Positions 36,201 through 44,934 are shown, numbered from the stretch's first letter. The stretch is 64,000 bases of DNA from Bacteroidales bacterium (GCA_017395365.1 JAFPUN010000021.1:1-64000), one strand, 5' to 3'. Notes: generated from the letters alone by a model not told the origin. Numbers and translations are program-made.

Positions 36201-38089
36201 ATGACGGCTCCACGGGTATGGCCAAACAAGCCTGCATCCACATGGTTTTCACGAATAATCATCCTTTCGATGGTATGTCCGTTGCCGTCAAAGACACCCG
36301 TGAAATAAATCGGCAGGTTTTGTGAGGTTTCCTTTCCAATCACTGGCCAATCGATGGAGTCGTTCTCCACATTGAGGCAGATGTCGTTCACGAGGATGTA
36401 ATGCGCGTCGCCGCCCGTGCCGGTGTTGGTCTGCTGGGCAAGCAAAGCCAGTTGCTGAGGCGTGGCAATCTGGTAAGGGTTTCCTTCCGTGCCGTCGCCG
36501 CCCTCGTATGCATCGGCCACCGAACCATCCCAGCAAGGACTACCCGTTTGGGGGACATAATCACAATCATAATCACCTTCGTGATAAAGCATCTCGCCAT
36601 CAACGAGATAGCATCTCATGTATTCATATTCCGGGCCGTCAATTACCACTTCAGGAAACAGGCCCTTTTCGTATCCGATTCCCTCAATGATGCGTCCATC
36701 CATAACAGTCCAATAATCTTCAATAACACCTGTCACATATTGGGTGCGGTAGGTATGGCCGTCCCAAGTAACGCTACCGACACTATCGACCGTAATTAGA
36801 CACGGATAATAATCTGCAACTGCGCAATACCAAGACTCACCCGCCTCGGCATTGAAATCATACAACACCGTAAACTCTTCATCGGTTGAATTGTACCAAT
36901 AAACAACACCGTCTTCCTCATAAACATATTCATAACCGTTGATAACGCTGCAGGTGTGTCCTTGCTTTTCTTCTTCTCCTGTCACCATATATTGAATGTA
37001 ATGGAATGGAGGTTCCGTGATCGGACCTTGAGACAACACATGGAAATACCACTCCGCGCCTTGGGGAGCAAATTTATTAGGGATAATATTTGCCGAGAAA
37101 ATGCTCTTCCAGTACAATCCACGTCCTTTGAAATACAGATAGTTGTCATATCCTTTGTAAAGGTAACCATCCGAACCACCCGGAACGGGAGGCTCCAATT
37201 CAAGTTCTTCACCAAGTTCGGTGAATGTCTCGCCGTGGTCCATTGAGTAGGCCAACACAGCGGTGTTGTTCTCGGTCACATTGCTTTTGTACACGATGCC
37301 GTTGTCGGCAATGCCGAAGGTATTATAGGATCCAAAGGCGTAGAAACCTGGCACATGCTCGAAGCCGTCGAAATTTTCGCCAACCAAAGCATTGCAAACC
37401 ACATTGCCCTCGGGGTCAAATTCCATATCGTTGATGGAAACACCCTGAAAGGCTACAAGCTCCCAATTGTCCATATCGGAAAGGGTGGCATGATAGACTC
37501 CGATATTCTGGCCGCTATCACCGCCATCGTTGAGATTAAGACTGAAAAACACATCGCCATTGCCGTTGGCCATAATATTGCCGATGTATTGGTCATCCGC
37601 GATAAAAGCAGGTCGGATCGTGTCCCAAGAGGCGCCGCCATCAGTGGTCCAAAAGAAATAATAGCCCGTCATGCCCACCAGCGTTTCATTATTTACAGCG
37701 CATATCTGTTGAGCCTCATCACCGTCGATTAACGGTGCGGCTCCAGTGGTCAGTTGCCAAGTGTCGCCATTGTCGTCGGAATAGAAAGCCCGATAGGGAT
37801 AGCCTTCGAAAAGGAAGATTCTACCTTCTGGGCTAATGCTAAAGCACTTCGAATTGAAGTTACAATTGAAGCCCGTTTCGTAACCTAGCACTACTTGCCA
37901 GGTTTCGCCTTCGTCCTGCGAACGGGTAATGGCAATGCCATGTTCAGAACTGCCATAACAATAAAGGCTTCCGTCGGGACCGGCACCCAAGAAAATGCCT
38001 TGCATTCCAATAGGTTTCCAATAGTTTTGCGCCTCAAGGCCGCCAAGGCAAGCCAGGCAAAGGATGATGATTGATACCAACTTTTTCAT
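33224..38089 (-). CDS. Giant T9SS protein: BNR propeller, GLUG and BspA-type LRRs
   Basis: 1621 residues. Signal peptide (GGLEAQ), N-terminal propeller (SQDEGETWQVV, SDDNGDTWQLT, TTDGGASWDTI; about 25-330), GLUG-like repeats with G-G-I-V/M-G spacing (about 570-925), then at about 1075-1285 at least eight BspA-type LRRs of the form I-G-x-x-A-F-x-x-C-x-x-L-x-x-[IV]-x-[LFI]-P. It ends in a type A sorting domain (VYPNPTNG, RITNIMGQTL, QKFVVR). Predicted surface-exposed adhesin or receptor exported by T9SS. The sorting domain contains V-E-T-Q-N-F-A-S-L-P from a perfect 28-bp palindrome. Two Y-x-x-x-x-G-x-V-Y-W-linked segments (about 370-530 and 1390-1540) look like duplicates of one another. Confidence 0.85.
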   Translation of the reverse strand: MKKLVSIIILCLACLGGLEAQNYWKPIGMQGIFLGAGPDGSLYCYGSSEHGIAITRSQDEGETWQVVLGYETGFNCNFNSKCFSISPEGRIFLFEGYPYRAFYSDDNGDTWQLTTGAAPLIDGDEAQQICAVNNETLVGMTGYYFFWTTDGGASWDTIRPAFIADDQYIGNIMANGNGDVFFSLNLNDGGDSGQNIGVYHATLSDMDNWELVAFQGVSINDMEFDPEGNVVCNALVGENFDGFEHVPGFYAFGSYNTFGIADNGIVYKSNVTENNTAVLAYSMDHGETFTELGEELELEPPVPGGSDGYLYKGYDNYLYFKGRGLYWKSIFSANIIPNKFAPQGAEWYFHVLSQGPITEPPFHYIQYMVTGEEEKQGHTCSVINGYEYVYEEDGVVYWYNSTDEEFTVLYDFNAEAGESWYCAVADYYPCLITVDSVGSVTWDGHTYRTQYVTGVIEDYWTVMDGRIIEGIGYEKGLFPEVVIDGPEYEYMRCYLVDGEMLYHEGDYDCDYVPQTGSPCWDGSVADAYEGGDGTEGNPYQIATPQQLALLAQQTNTGTGGDAHYILVNDICLNVENDSIDWPVIGKETSQNLPIYFTGVFDGNGHTIERMIIRENHVDAGLFGHTRGAVIKNLRVVDASIQVGSDVGIIVGQAYNTSIINCTVQNSSISHEHNSNNYVGGIVGGYYPTDNASDTVYIKDCVSEVRFLNPERFFNAGGIVGRCMTMSADGGFAVIENCENRSDVRGSHHVGGIMGDADNSHNGESLALIIKACRNYGTISSTTFCGGIVAHSWGVQMIDCLNMGEVVARDVNSDVLVGGLAALLKESVMVECVNKGNVISESNFGTQIGGLVGYNDESVIANSYNHGTVAAPNSTPANSTVAIGGIVGGSTGRIFNVYNAGALTVPETPSGAEAEGYGHILGAGDVAEHYLNCYWLEQDSLPACGNMELPGSSSFHPTSYFFEWELNEPQYGHYDLLEVLNFGAEVVLDSVPSYPYLATWSADLANINQGFPILYSEPELPDTIQSGDLLYSIISMNPPYMRVIGHVDGENAQGEIVIPETVEYEGDTYVVTEVGERAFNYCRSIVSIDVANTVTRIGSSAFYDCDNLQSIHLPDSLEAVSSEMFFGCSSLTEVSLPSTITEIGEGAFSSCRALNEIVLPESVSVIRNEAFSSCVQLHSITFPETMISIGRMAFFNCGNLTEALLPLGLTTLSELLFSECGKLESVVIPESVTSIDMCAFSNCESLNEIVIPNGVESIGRSAFEGCSSLSHVELGSSVSHLAEAVFLIHSLEVRLSLICHNPVPAQCEHNTFPQDAEQQGVIMVPCETGEAYREAWGEYWQNGTIEEDCGSGLVEFHGSEWYYEIQNENGSITYQHLEYAADTTVNHKDVQIIIRTNTLYDKDGHSEVTREYIYEEDGLVYWWNGDLQEFTVLYDLGAQVGDSWVIKVGTETLTMHVDAVDYYHYGDQTFRLLEVSDENDIFSGSIVCGIGHLTSFFPERLMNRGKNYRVEGMRCYWREGELFFKYGDEDCDAVYKEYHSGIEDHEDAMFAVYPNPTNGVLVVETQNFASLPTQTYRITNIMGQTLMSGQITAEAQQINVSALPQGMYFISIGDVTQKFVVR
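33379..33406. repeat. Perfect 28-bp palindrome in T9SS sorting domain (1621-aa protein)
   Basis: Half-site GTAGAGACGCAAAA and its exact reverse complement, at the homologous position to the one at 31960-31987 but with a different centre. Confidence 0.9.
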
Positions 38090-38150
38090 AGGTCTAATTA
38101 TTTGATTATTTATTATATTTCAAGATTTCAAAATTTATAATTTCAAGATT

Positions 38151-38227
38151 GGCTTTCAGCCGTCAGCAGTCAGCTTTCAGCAACGGTCAGACCTAGCTGA
38201 TGGCTGACTGCTGATAGCTGATAGCTT
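38151..38227. repeat. GCTGATAGC-family inverted repeat
   Basis: Left arm GGCTTTCAGCCGTCAGCAG with TCAGCTTTCAGC; right arm GCTGATGGCTGACTGCTG with ATAGCTGATAGC. Directly abuts the stop of the TPR-HTH gene and may act as its terminator. A relative lies at 46482-46543. Confidence 0.75.
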
Positions 38228-39704
38228 AAACCGCATTGACAATTTCCTCAAAGGTCCTTGTGTCGTCCGTGAGGTTCATCTTCATCTGTTTGATGCGGGT
38301 CTTGCGGCGGTAGTACGACTCAGTCTGGGTATCCAAGAGGATAGAAATCACCTGGTTGGAAAAGCCGTTCTTGGAGAGGCAGCAGATGCGCACGTCCCAC
38401 TTGCCGAGTTTGGGATAGAGTTCGAGGAGGCGCTGCGAGAAACCGTCGTACACCAAATCGGTGAGGCTGATGAAGTCGGCCCAGTCGTCGTCGCTGAGGG
38501 CGAAGTTCATCGTGTCGGCAGTCACCTGCTCGCCAAGGGCTTGCGCCGTGGTGTAGACCTTGTTGCGCCCCATGATCTTGCTCGTCATCAGCAGGTCTTT
38601 TTGCGAGAGCGTCTGACGGTCGCGGCGAAGGTCGTCGTTGGTGCGGATGAGGTTCTCCATGTCGCTCACCAACTCGTGGATGCGGTTTTGGTCGCGTTCC
38701 ACCTGGCTGCGGAACTGCTCCACGGCCAATTTGTGGTCGCTCACCTTCTTCCTCACTATCAGCACGATGACTAACAGCGCAATCACCGCTGCGGCGATGA
38801 TGAGCCAGAGTTTGAGGCTGCGGTTGCGGAGCAGACTCTCCATCTCGCTCTTCTGGGCCTTCAGCTCATACTCGGCCTTGAGGCGTTGCAGGTTGTCGGA
38901 GGCATGTTCCTTGTCGGCCTGCATCATGTATTGCGTGAAGAGGTCTTGGTATTCCATGGCCTGCTCGAGATGGCCTTCGTTGTAGGCGATGGCGTAGAGC
39001 GTTTGGTACACCGACATCTTCAGTCCGGCGCGCTCGCTGCGGAGGGCGGCTTCGAGGTAAGGCTTAGCTTCGGCGTAGTTATCTGTATAGTAATATAATA
39101 CACCCATCGTCATGTTGGCGATGTCAGTGTTGTTGTCGTCAAGCTCGCCCTCCAAGGCACGGCGAACGCATGTCATGGCTTCAGGATAGTTGCCCACAGG
39201 CAGGTAGTAGTCGCGGCCCATCTCCAGGTAGATGTCGCTCTGCATGGCCTTATCATCTAATAAGGTAGCGATGCTGAAAGCCGTGTCGTAATAGCGCTTG
39301 GCTTGTGCAAACTGCTCCAGCGATTTCGCCACGCGGCCACAGTTGCGCATCGTGGTCATCACGGCGGTGGAGTCGTCGATTTGGCGGAAACACTCAATAG
39401 CTTCGCAGTGCATCTTGAGGGCATCGTCGAAGAGGCCGTGTTTGTTATACATCGCGCCGAGGTTGTCCTTGAGTTGGCCTTCGAGGCGGAGGTTTTCGGT
39501 GGTTGGCTCACAGCCTTGCATCAGCGTGAGGGCTTGCAGAAAACGGTCGGTGGCCTCTTCCGAGAGGCGTTGCTGGCGCAGTTCGGTACCTTCTTCATAT
39601 AAGGCACGCGCCTGCTGCAGGCGTTTGGCGGGTGTGTCGCACGACGACAGCATCACGCCAAGGGCGAGGGTCGTTAGGATGAGTGATTTTAATGTTGCTT
39701 TCAT
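38226..39704 (-). CDS. TPR lipoprotein with TM segment and C-terminal HTH-like domain
   Basis: 492 residues. The N-terminus ends in MLSSC (Cys22), fitting an SPII signal. TPRs cover about 30-270 (YNKHGLFDDALKMHCEAIE, FAQAKRYYDTAFSIATLL). A transmembrane helix (LWLIIAAAVIALLVIVLIV, about 298-317) leads to a coiled coil and a C-terminal LuxR-like helix-turn-helix: RICCLSKNGFSNQVISILLD with TQTESYYRRKTRIKQMK. Such Bacteroidetes proteins are thought to sense in the periplasm and bind DNA from the membrane; the target is unknown. It is encoded alone, with a structured repeat in its leader. Confidence 0.75.
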   Translation of the reverse strand: MKATLKSLILTTLALGVMLSSCDTPAKRLQQARALYEEGTELRQQRLSEEATDRFLQALTLMQGCEPTTENLRLEGQLKDNLGAMYNKHGLFDDALKMHCEAIECFRQIDDSTAVMTTMRNCGRVAKSLEQFAQAKRYYDTAFSIATLLDDKAMQSDIYLEMGRDYYLPVGNYPEAMTCVRRALEGELDDNNTDIANMTMGVLYYYTDNYAEAKPYLEAALRSERAGLKMSVYQTLYAIAYNEGHLEQAMEYQDLFTQYMMQADKEHASDNLQRLKAEYELKAQKSEMESLLRNRSLKLWLIIAAAVIALLVIVLIVRKKVSDHKLAVEQFRSQVERDQNRIHELVSDMENLIRTNDDLRRDRQTLSQKDLLMTSKIMGRNKVYTTAQALGEQVTADTMNFALSDDDWADFISLTDLVYDGFSQRLLELYPKLGKWDVRICCLSKNGFSNQVISILLDTQTESYYRRKTRIKQMKMNLTDDTRTFEEIVNAV

Positions 39705-39763
39705 AGGCGTTCTGTTTTTGACTCAGGACTTTTGACTGGGCCGTCCTACCTTTCACCCTTTAC

Positions 39764-39851
39764 CGTCATGGCGGAGGAGCATCCGCCATCTCCTGTACGC
39801 GAAGGCGTATCCTTTTCGTTCAGGAGATTGCGGGTCAAGCCCGCAATGACG
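39764..39851. repeat. Multi-stem dispersed repeat in leader of TPR-HTH gene
   Basis: CGTCAT/ATGACG outer pair, ATCTCCTG/CAGGAGAT, GGCGGA/TCCGCC and TGCGGG/CCCGCA hairpins. Translated it gives VIAGLTRNLL, the familiar reading of a very widespread bacterial repeat. It lies between the promoter and ATG. Confidence 0.7.
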
Positions 39852-39897
39852 GTTTCAGGGTGGATTTCGTAAACCCCGGTCCCATGTCCGTCGATGC

Positions 39898-39905
39898 AAA
39901 AATAT
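39898..39905 (-). promoter_or_regulatory. -7 box for TPR-HTH gene
   Basis: TATTTTTG followed by CATC on the minus strand, about 194 bp before the ATG, giving a long leader that contains the structured repeat. The remaining part of the 479-bp gene-free stretch (39705-40183) holds the triple palindrome at 40081 and the EF-G terminator. Confidence 0.5.
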
Positions 39906-40040
39906 ACAGAAAAAACGCTTGTCAAGAGGTTTTTGGGGAGCCTCTCGGTTTTGTCCATGCTTTTTTGGATTGTCCAAATTTATTTCATTGGAAATCAACG
40001 ATGTAGTTTTGACATGGACAAAATTTTGTCCCTATGAAAA

Positions 40041-40068
40041 TTGGGCGACTTTCGAAAAAAACGCCCAA
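40041..40068. repeat. TTGGGCG/CGCCCAA hairpin
   Basis: TTGGGCG (40041-40047) and CGCCCAA (40062-40068) enclose an A-rich loop next to the triple-palindrome array. Role unknown. Confidence 0.45.
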
Positions 40069-40080
40069 AAACTATTGAAA

Positions 40081-40125
40081 TTACACAAAATATGTTACAT
40101 AAAATATGTAACACAAAATGTGTAA
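40081..40125. promoter_or_regulatory. Three 17-bp palindromes at 14-bp period
   Basis: TTACACAAAATATGTTA (40081), TTACATAAAATATGTAA (40095) and TAACACAAAATGTGTAA (40109) overlap by 3 bp and repeat every 14 bp; the middle one is a perfect 7+3+7 palindrome. No promoter box or start of its own was found beside it. Could be an operator array, iterons or a remnant. Confidence 0.55.
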
Positions 40126-40131
40126 TAAAAA

Positions 40132-40157
40132 AAGACGCTGCCGAAAGGCAACGTCTT
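40132..40157 (-). terminator. Terminator after EF-G gene
   Basis: AAGACGCTGCC and GGCAACGTCTT pair around GAAA. On the minus strand a run of seven T follows. Confidence 0.85.
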
Positions 40158-40183
40158 AAACATTCTCTAATTCTTGATAAAAA

Positions 40184-42253
40184 CTACTCTTTCTCGTTCC
40201 GCATCTTGACAATCTCCTCCTGTTTGTCCTTCGGTGTCGGCATGTACTGATGGAACTCCATCGAGTAGTTGGCGCGGCCAGAGGTGAGGTTGCGCAAGGC
40301 GGTGGCATAGCCGAACATCTCCATCAGCGGGACGAAGGCATCCAACTTCTGCGAACCCTTGCGGAAACGACGCATGGCCTCAATGCGACCACGGCGCTTG
40401 TTGACATCACCTGTCACATTGCCGATGTAGTCGTCGGGTGTGTTGATCTCGACCTTCATCACAGGCTCAAGCAACACGGGGCTGGCTTTCATGAAGGCCT
40501 GCTTGAAGCACATCTGGGCGCAGAGCTGGAAGGCCATGTCGCTGGAGTCGACGGGGTGCGAACTGCCATCCACAAGGACGCACTTCACATCCACGACGGG
40601 ATAACCCGCGAAAGGACCTTTGTTCATGGCCGCGGCCAGACCCTTCTGCACTGAAGGGATGTATTCCTTCGGAATGACGCCGCCCTTGGTGATGTCGACG
40701 AACTCGAAGCCGCCGCCCGGGTTGGGCTCGAAGCGGATGACGGTGTGGGCGAACTGGCCCTTGCCACCAGTCTGCTTCACATAGCGGTAGTTGCACTCGA
40801 ACGGTGCGGTGATGGTCTCGCGGAACGACACCGAAGGCGCGCCCACCGTGACCGGCACCTTGAACTCTTCCTTCAATCGGTCGACGATGATTTCCAGATG
40901 CAACTCGCCCATGCCAGCGATGATAGTCTCTTCCGTCTCCTCGTCGAAGTGGGCGTGGAACGACGGGTCCTCGTTGCAGAGCTTGGCCAAGGCCTCGCTC
41001 AGCTTGCTGCGGTTCTTCTTGTCGTCAAGGTTGACCTTCATCTCGATGACCGCAGGCGGTATATTGATGGATTCCAGCAAGATAGGTTGTTCCTCATCGC
41101 AGAGCGTGTCGCCCGTCTTAGTGTATTTCATGCCTACGAGAGCCACGATTTCGCCCGCGCTAGCCTCGTTGATTTCCTCGCGTTCCTTCGCCTTAATGCG
41201 GAAGATGCGGCCCACGCGCTCACTCTTCAGTTTGTTGGTGTTGTAGACGCTCATGCCGTTGGTCAACTTGCCGCTGAAGATTCGGATGAAGGTCTGCTGG
41301 CCCACATACGGGTCGTTGATGAGCTTGAAGGCCAAGGCCGAGAAAGGCTCGTTTTCGGAGGGGTTGCGGCGGTAGGTCTTCTCCTCATTGGCGGGGTCGT
41401 GCGCGATGACGGCGCCCAAGTCGTTGGGCGAAGGCAGGTAATCAACGATGGCATCCAAAAGGAGTTGGATACCTTTGTTCTTATAGGCGGCACCGCAAAG
41501 CACCGGCACCATCATCAGTTTGATGGTGGCCTGACGGATGGCGGCCATCAGTTTGTCGGTCGGGATTTCGGCATCCTCAAGGTAGAGCTCAGCAATTTCA
41601 TCATCCAAATCGGCGACCTTCTCGATAAGGTTACGGCGGGCTTCCTGGGCCTGCTCCATCATGTTTTCCGGGATGGGACCCACGATGCGTTCCTTCTCAA
41701 TGAAGCGCACCGAGTTCATTTGCACCAGGTCAACCATACCCTCAAAATCGGACTCGGCTCCGATGGGCAGATGCAGCGGCACGGCGTTGGCGCCCAAGTA
41801 TTTATGCATCTGGTTAACCACCTCTTGGAAGTCGGCACCCGTGCGGTCCATCTTGTTGACAAAGGCGATGCGGGGCACGCGGTATTTGTCGGCCTGGTTC
41901 CACACCGTCTCCGACTGCGGCTCCACGCCACCCACGGCGCAGAACACCGCCACCATGCCGTCGATGACACGCAGCGAGCGTTCCACCTCGACGGTGAAGT
42001 CGACGTGACCGGGAGTATCGATAAGGTTGATCTGATAGCCGTTCCAATGGGCAGTTATGGCTGCCGAAGCGATGGTGATGCCGCGCTCCTGCTCTTGTTT
42101 CATAAAGTCCATGGTGGCTTGTCCATCATGCGTTTCACCCACCTTACGGTTGACGCCCGTGAAGAAAAGGATGCGTTCCGAAACCGTAGTCTTACCAGCA
42201 TCGATATGCGCAGCGATACCGATGTTTCTCAATTTTGAAATGTTTAAACTCAT
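40184..42253 (-). CDS. fusA: Translation elongation factor G
   Basis: 689 residues. GTPase motifs: AHIDAGKTT (G1), [16 protein letters not shown] (G3), NKMDRTGAD (G4), then the [10 protein letters not shown] region (as [19 protein letters not shown]), domain II, and C-terminal domains III-V ([29 protein letters not shown]). EF-G drives ribosomal translocation. It is not beside rpsL, rpsG or tuf. Features such as [17 protein letters not shown] and YKNKG resemble the spdEFG1/mitochondrial-like group more than the Bacteroides str-operon EF-G I remember. It may therefore be a second EF-G paralogue. Monocistronic. Confidence 0.92.
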   Translation of the reverse strand: MSLNISKLRNIGIAAHIDAGKTTVSERILFFTGVNRKVGETHDGQATMDFMKQEQERGITIASAAITAHWNGYQINLIDTPGHVDFTVEVERSLRVIDGMVAVFCAVGGVEPQSETVWNQADKYRVPRIAFVNKMDRTGADFQEVVNQMHKYLGANAVPLHLPIGAESDFEGMVDLVQMNSVRFIEKERIVGPIPENMMEQAQEARRNLIEKVADLDDEIAELYLEDAEIPTDKLMAAIRQATIKLMMVPVLCGAAYKNKGIQLLLDAIVDYLPSPNDLGAVIAHDPANEEKTYRRNPSENEPFSALAFKLINDPYVGQQTFIRIFSGKLTNGMSVYNTNKLKSERVGRIFRIKAKEREEINEASAGEIVALVGMKYTKTGDTLCDEEQPILLESINIPPAVIEMKVNLDDKKNRSKLSEALAKLCNEDPSFHAHFDEETEETIIAGMGELHLEIIVDRLKEEFKVPVTVGAPSVSFRETITAPFECNYRYVKQTGGKGQFAHTVIRFEPNPGGGFEFVDITKGGVIPKEYIPSVQKGLAAAMNKGPFAGYPVVDVKCVLVDGSSHPVDSSDMAFQLCAQMCFKQAFMKASPVLLEPVMKVEINTPDDYIGNVTGDVNKRRGRIEAMRRFRKGSQKLDAFVPLMEMFGYATALRNLTSGRANYSMEFHQYMPTPKDKQEEIVKMRNEKE

Positions 42254-42310
42254 TATTTTATCTGATTTTCAATTATTTACAAACACAAATCAAAGACTTG
42301 ATTTGGGCTG

Positions 42311-42318
42311 CAAAGGTA
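42311..42318 (-). promoter_or_regulatory. -7 box for EF-G gene
   Basis: TACCTTTG followed by CAGC on the minus strand, 57 bp before the ATG. Confidence 0.6.
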
Positions 42319-42349
42319 GGGAAAAACTTTGAAACTGCAATTCAAATCA

Positions 42350-44893
42350 TCATTTGACCAACCTGCCGATTTTCTTCATGCCGTTAGCATCCATAACTTC
42401 AACCAAATACACTCCAGCGGCCCACTCCGAAACATCCAAACGAACTTCCGAAGCATCATTGACCGAAACCGACTTAACAAGCTGTCCCAAAGCATTGTAA
42501 ACATTGATGGTCTTCATCCCTTCCGCTTCAATCGTGACAAAGGACGATGCAGGCACAGGATAAACCTTTAACGACTCCGTTTGTATTTGATTTTCAGCCA
42601 CTCCCGTCGGGTCAAAAGTGTCATTGCCGTCGGTGAGCCATTCGAGGCTGAAGTTGTAGAACACCGTCGAATAGCCCGAGGCGCCAGCGTAGGCTTCCTC
42701 GACATAAAGTCCGATGGTGCCGTCGGGCAGGACACAGAGCGAAGAATAGGCCGAGCTGTATGGCACGATGCATTTCTTCACCGGCCAAGTCTCGCCCTCG
42801 TCGTAACTCACATAAACCGTCACATCAGTGCGCGAGTTGCCGTAAGGAACCGAATGCAGCAGGCGGTTCTTGTCGTGGCCTTGGTTTTCGGAGGTGTAAC
42901 GGATCATATCGCCGTTGCAGGCAGGCGCAGTAATGTCGTACCAAGTGGAAGTGGTAGGCTGCCAAGTCTCGCCACCGTCCTCGGAGATGTTGTACCAGCG
43001 GTTGCCCGCATGGCGAATGCTCATCAGGATGCGACCGTCAACCAACTCCGTGACCTTAGCCTCGTCGCCCGAGGTGGAAGCACGACCCGACACATGCCAG
43101 GTCTGGCCGTTGTCGTCGGAATAAATAGCATGGTTGTAGAGCACTTGTGCCGTGTTTTCGCGGATGGCAGCCACGAAAATGATGCGTCCCGTAGAGGTGC
43201 GCAACCCGTTACCCGAACCGAAGAACGAGGCGCGCCATGTGCGCTGTTCGGGGATGATGCAGTTGTCGCCAAAGATGAAGTTAGTGATGTCTTCGGGCTC
43301 CGTCCAAGTCTGGCCGTTGTCATAACTCTTACAGATATAGGTGCGGATCGGATTCGATGGGGTGGAATACCACAAACCAGGACCGCCCACGAAACCTGCG
43401 ATGAGGCCGTTGTCGTCGTTGCTCCACGCCAACGCGCAGTCGCCGAAGCCATGGTTGACGCCAGTGCCCAAGGCGATGGTGTAAGGCTCGCTCCAAGTGT
43501 GGCCGCCGTCAGTGCTGCGGTTGCAGACGATGTCGATGTCCTCAGGCAAGTCGCCTTCGTTGTACTTGCGCTTGTCGGTGACCGCTACGATGCTGCCATT
43601 CTTCGCCGTAATGACGGCAGGAATGCGATAATTCGTTGAGTTATAATCACCAGGCTGCAAAAGCAAGGTATGTGCAAGAATGATTTCACGGCTACCTGAT
43701 GGCGATGGATTTGCAAGTTCGTATGTCTCTTCCGTCGTCGTAATCGACTTCAGTGAAGCATCGATTGTATTGCCCTCAGTAGCATTGTCGGCCACATGCG
43801 CCACAATCCAGAGGTAATTGGTGCCATAGACAAGGTTGCCACTCAAGTTGCAGGTTATGTCACCCGAAGCTGGAACAACATTTCCAAGCAAAGTAGCGTT
43901 TTGAGGATGGCGTTCATCGAAACTATTGGCAGAACCCGTAGAATAGACCTTGATTTCTTCAATATCATTCAAATCCGTTGTTCCCTCAAGATTCAAGGTT
44001 ATGGATTGCAGTTCAACCTCGGCACTAACGTCAGCACCGTCCACAGCCACCGCTGCCTTGAGTAGCACATCATTTTCATTGCCACGCCCCGTCTTACGCG
44101 TGTCTTGGGTCAAAGTAACATTCCATATCCCAGAACCGCCAAAATTAAAATTAACCAGTTGTGCATCGTGACCATGCCCCGAAAGGTCGGGCAAAATGTT
44201 GTCATTGACCCAGGTTGCAGAGAATTCATAAGCGGCTCTTAAGTGATCTGCCATGTAAAAACTTATATCATATAAATCATCAGCGCCTAAATCCCTTTGT
44301 ATCTCGTCGGGTTCCAGTGCTATATTGTAGAACCTCACATTGCCAAACGAGCCGTTGCAGAAGTTGGCAGGCTGCCCGCCGCTGTTGCCCGCCCCTATAA
44401 ACACATCATGCGTGTTGGTCACGGCCCAGTCGTTCACCGCTGCCACCCAACTGCTGTTGGTCTCACCGTTTTGGTATATGCGAATCTCGTTATTCGGGCG
44501 GTCCACAACGAGGGCAAAATGCATCCACTCCCCTGCCGGCACAGTGACGCCCGTGTAGACCGAAAGGGCATGACCCGAAGTCGCAGTGGGCGTGTTGAGG
44601 CCCAAGGATTGTCCCGCACTTCCTGTACCAAAAAACTCATAGCCAGAGCGCTCACTTCCAGCGCCCGTTACAGACATGTCGCGTTTGCAGACATAGCGTG
44701 GGAAACTGGTATAGGTCTCATTGCTCACCCATCCCGTGACCGTGAAACTTTGGTCGACAGCGATGTTAAAGTGTTCGTGGTGCGGAATGACCATGTATTG
44801 GTCAGTGCCGTTGAAAGTGATGTAATGGGCAGGCTGGGCAAATGCCCCAGTCAAAGCCATCAAAAGAACAGCGAGAGCAAAGAGTTTCTTCAT
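42350..44893 (-). CDS. T9SS-secreted sialidase (GH33) with LamG-type domain
   Basis: 847 residues from the ATG at 44893, which starts a clear signal peptide (LTGAFAQ). Order: LamG/concanavalin-like domain (about 20-210), a BNR-associated beta domain (about 255-400), then a sialidase propeller starting TNYRIPAV (the R-I-P motif, near residue 420) with five Asp-boxes (STDGGHTW, SYDNGQTW, SDDNGQTW, SEDGGETW, SYDEGETW), and a C-terminal sorting domain (YPVPASSFVTI, YNALGQLVKSV, GRLVK end). It is predicted to release terminal sialic acid from host glycans outside the cell. No nan catabolic genes are nearby. The R-I-P and Asp-box pattern makes the call firm. Confidence 0.9.
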   Translation of the reverse strand: MKKLFALAVLLMALTGAFAQPAHYITFNGTDQYMVIPHHEHFNIAVDQSFTVTGWVSNETYTSFPRYVCKRDMSVTGAGSERSGYEFFGTGSAGQSLGLNTPTATSGHALSVYTGVTVPAGEWMHFALVVDRPNNEIRIYQNGETNSSWVAAVNDWAVTNTHDVFIGAGNSGGQPANFCNGSFGNVRFYNIALEPDEIQRDLGADDLYDISFYMADHLRAAYEFSATWVNDNILPDLSGHGHDAQLVNFNFGGSGIWNVTLTQDTRKTGRGNENDVLLKAAVAVDGADVSAEVELQSITLNLEGTTDLNDIEEIKVYSTGSANSFDERHPQNATLLGNVVPASGDITCNLSGNLVYGTNYLWIVAHVADNATEGNTIDASLKSITTTEETYELANPSPSGSREIILAHTLLLQPGDYNSTNYRIPAVITAKNGSIVAVTDKRKYNEGDLPEDIDIVCNRSTDGGHTWSEPYTIALGTGVNHGFGDCALAWSNDDNGLIAGFVGGPGLWYSTPSNPIRTYICKSYDNGQTWTEPEDITNFIFGDNCIIPEQRTWRASFFGSGNGLRTSTGRIIFVAAIRENTAQVLYNHAIYSDDNGQTWHVSGRASTSGDEAKVTELVDGRILMSIRHAGNRWYNISEDGGETWQPTTSTWYDITAPACNGDMIRYTSENQGHDKNRLLHSVPYGNSRTDVTVYVSYDEGETWPVKKCIVPYSSAYSSLCVLPDGTIGLYVEEAYAGASGYSTVFYNFSLEWLTDGNDTFDPTGVAENQIQTESLKVYPVPASSFVTIEAEGMKTINVYNALGQLVKSVSVNDASEVRLDVSEWAAGVYLVEVMDANGMKKIGRLVK

Positions 44894-44934
44894 GGCAATA
44901 AGTGTTATTGGATTAAACTTCAATGTATTGGGTG

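Noticed and set aside
39746..39958. 70-residue minus-strand frame with VIAGLTRNLL
   Set aside because: The peptide is the reading of a widespread non-coding repeat in the leader of the TPR-HTH gene.
40745..42238. 497-residue open frame on the plus strand
   Set aside because: Antisense shadow of the EF-G gene, which has all GTPase motifs on the other strand.
42581..43639. 352-residue open frame on the plus strand
   Set aside because: Antisense shadow of the sialidase gene; no recognisable protein features.
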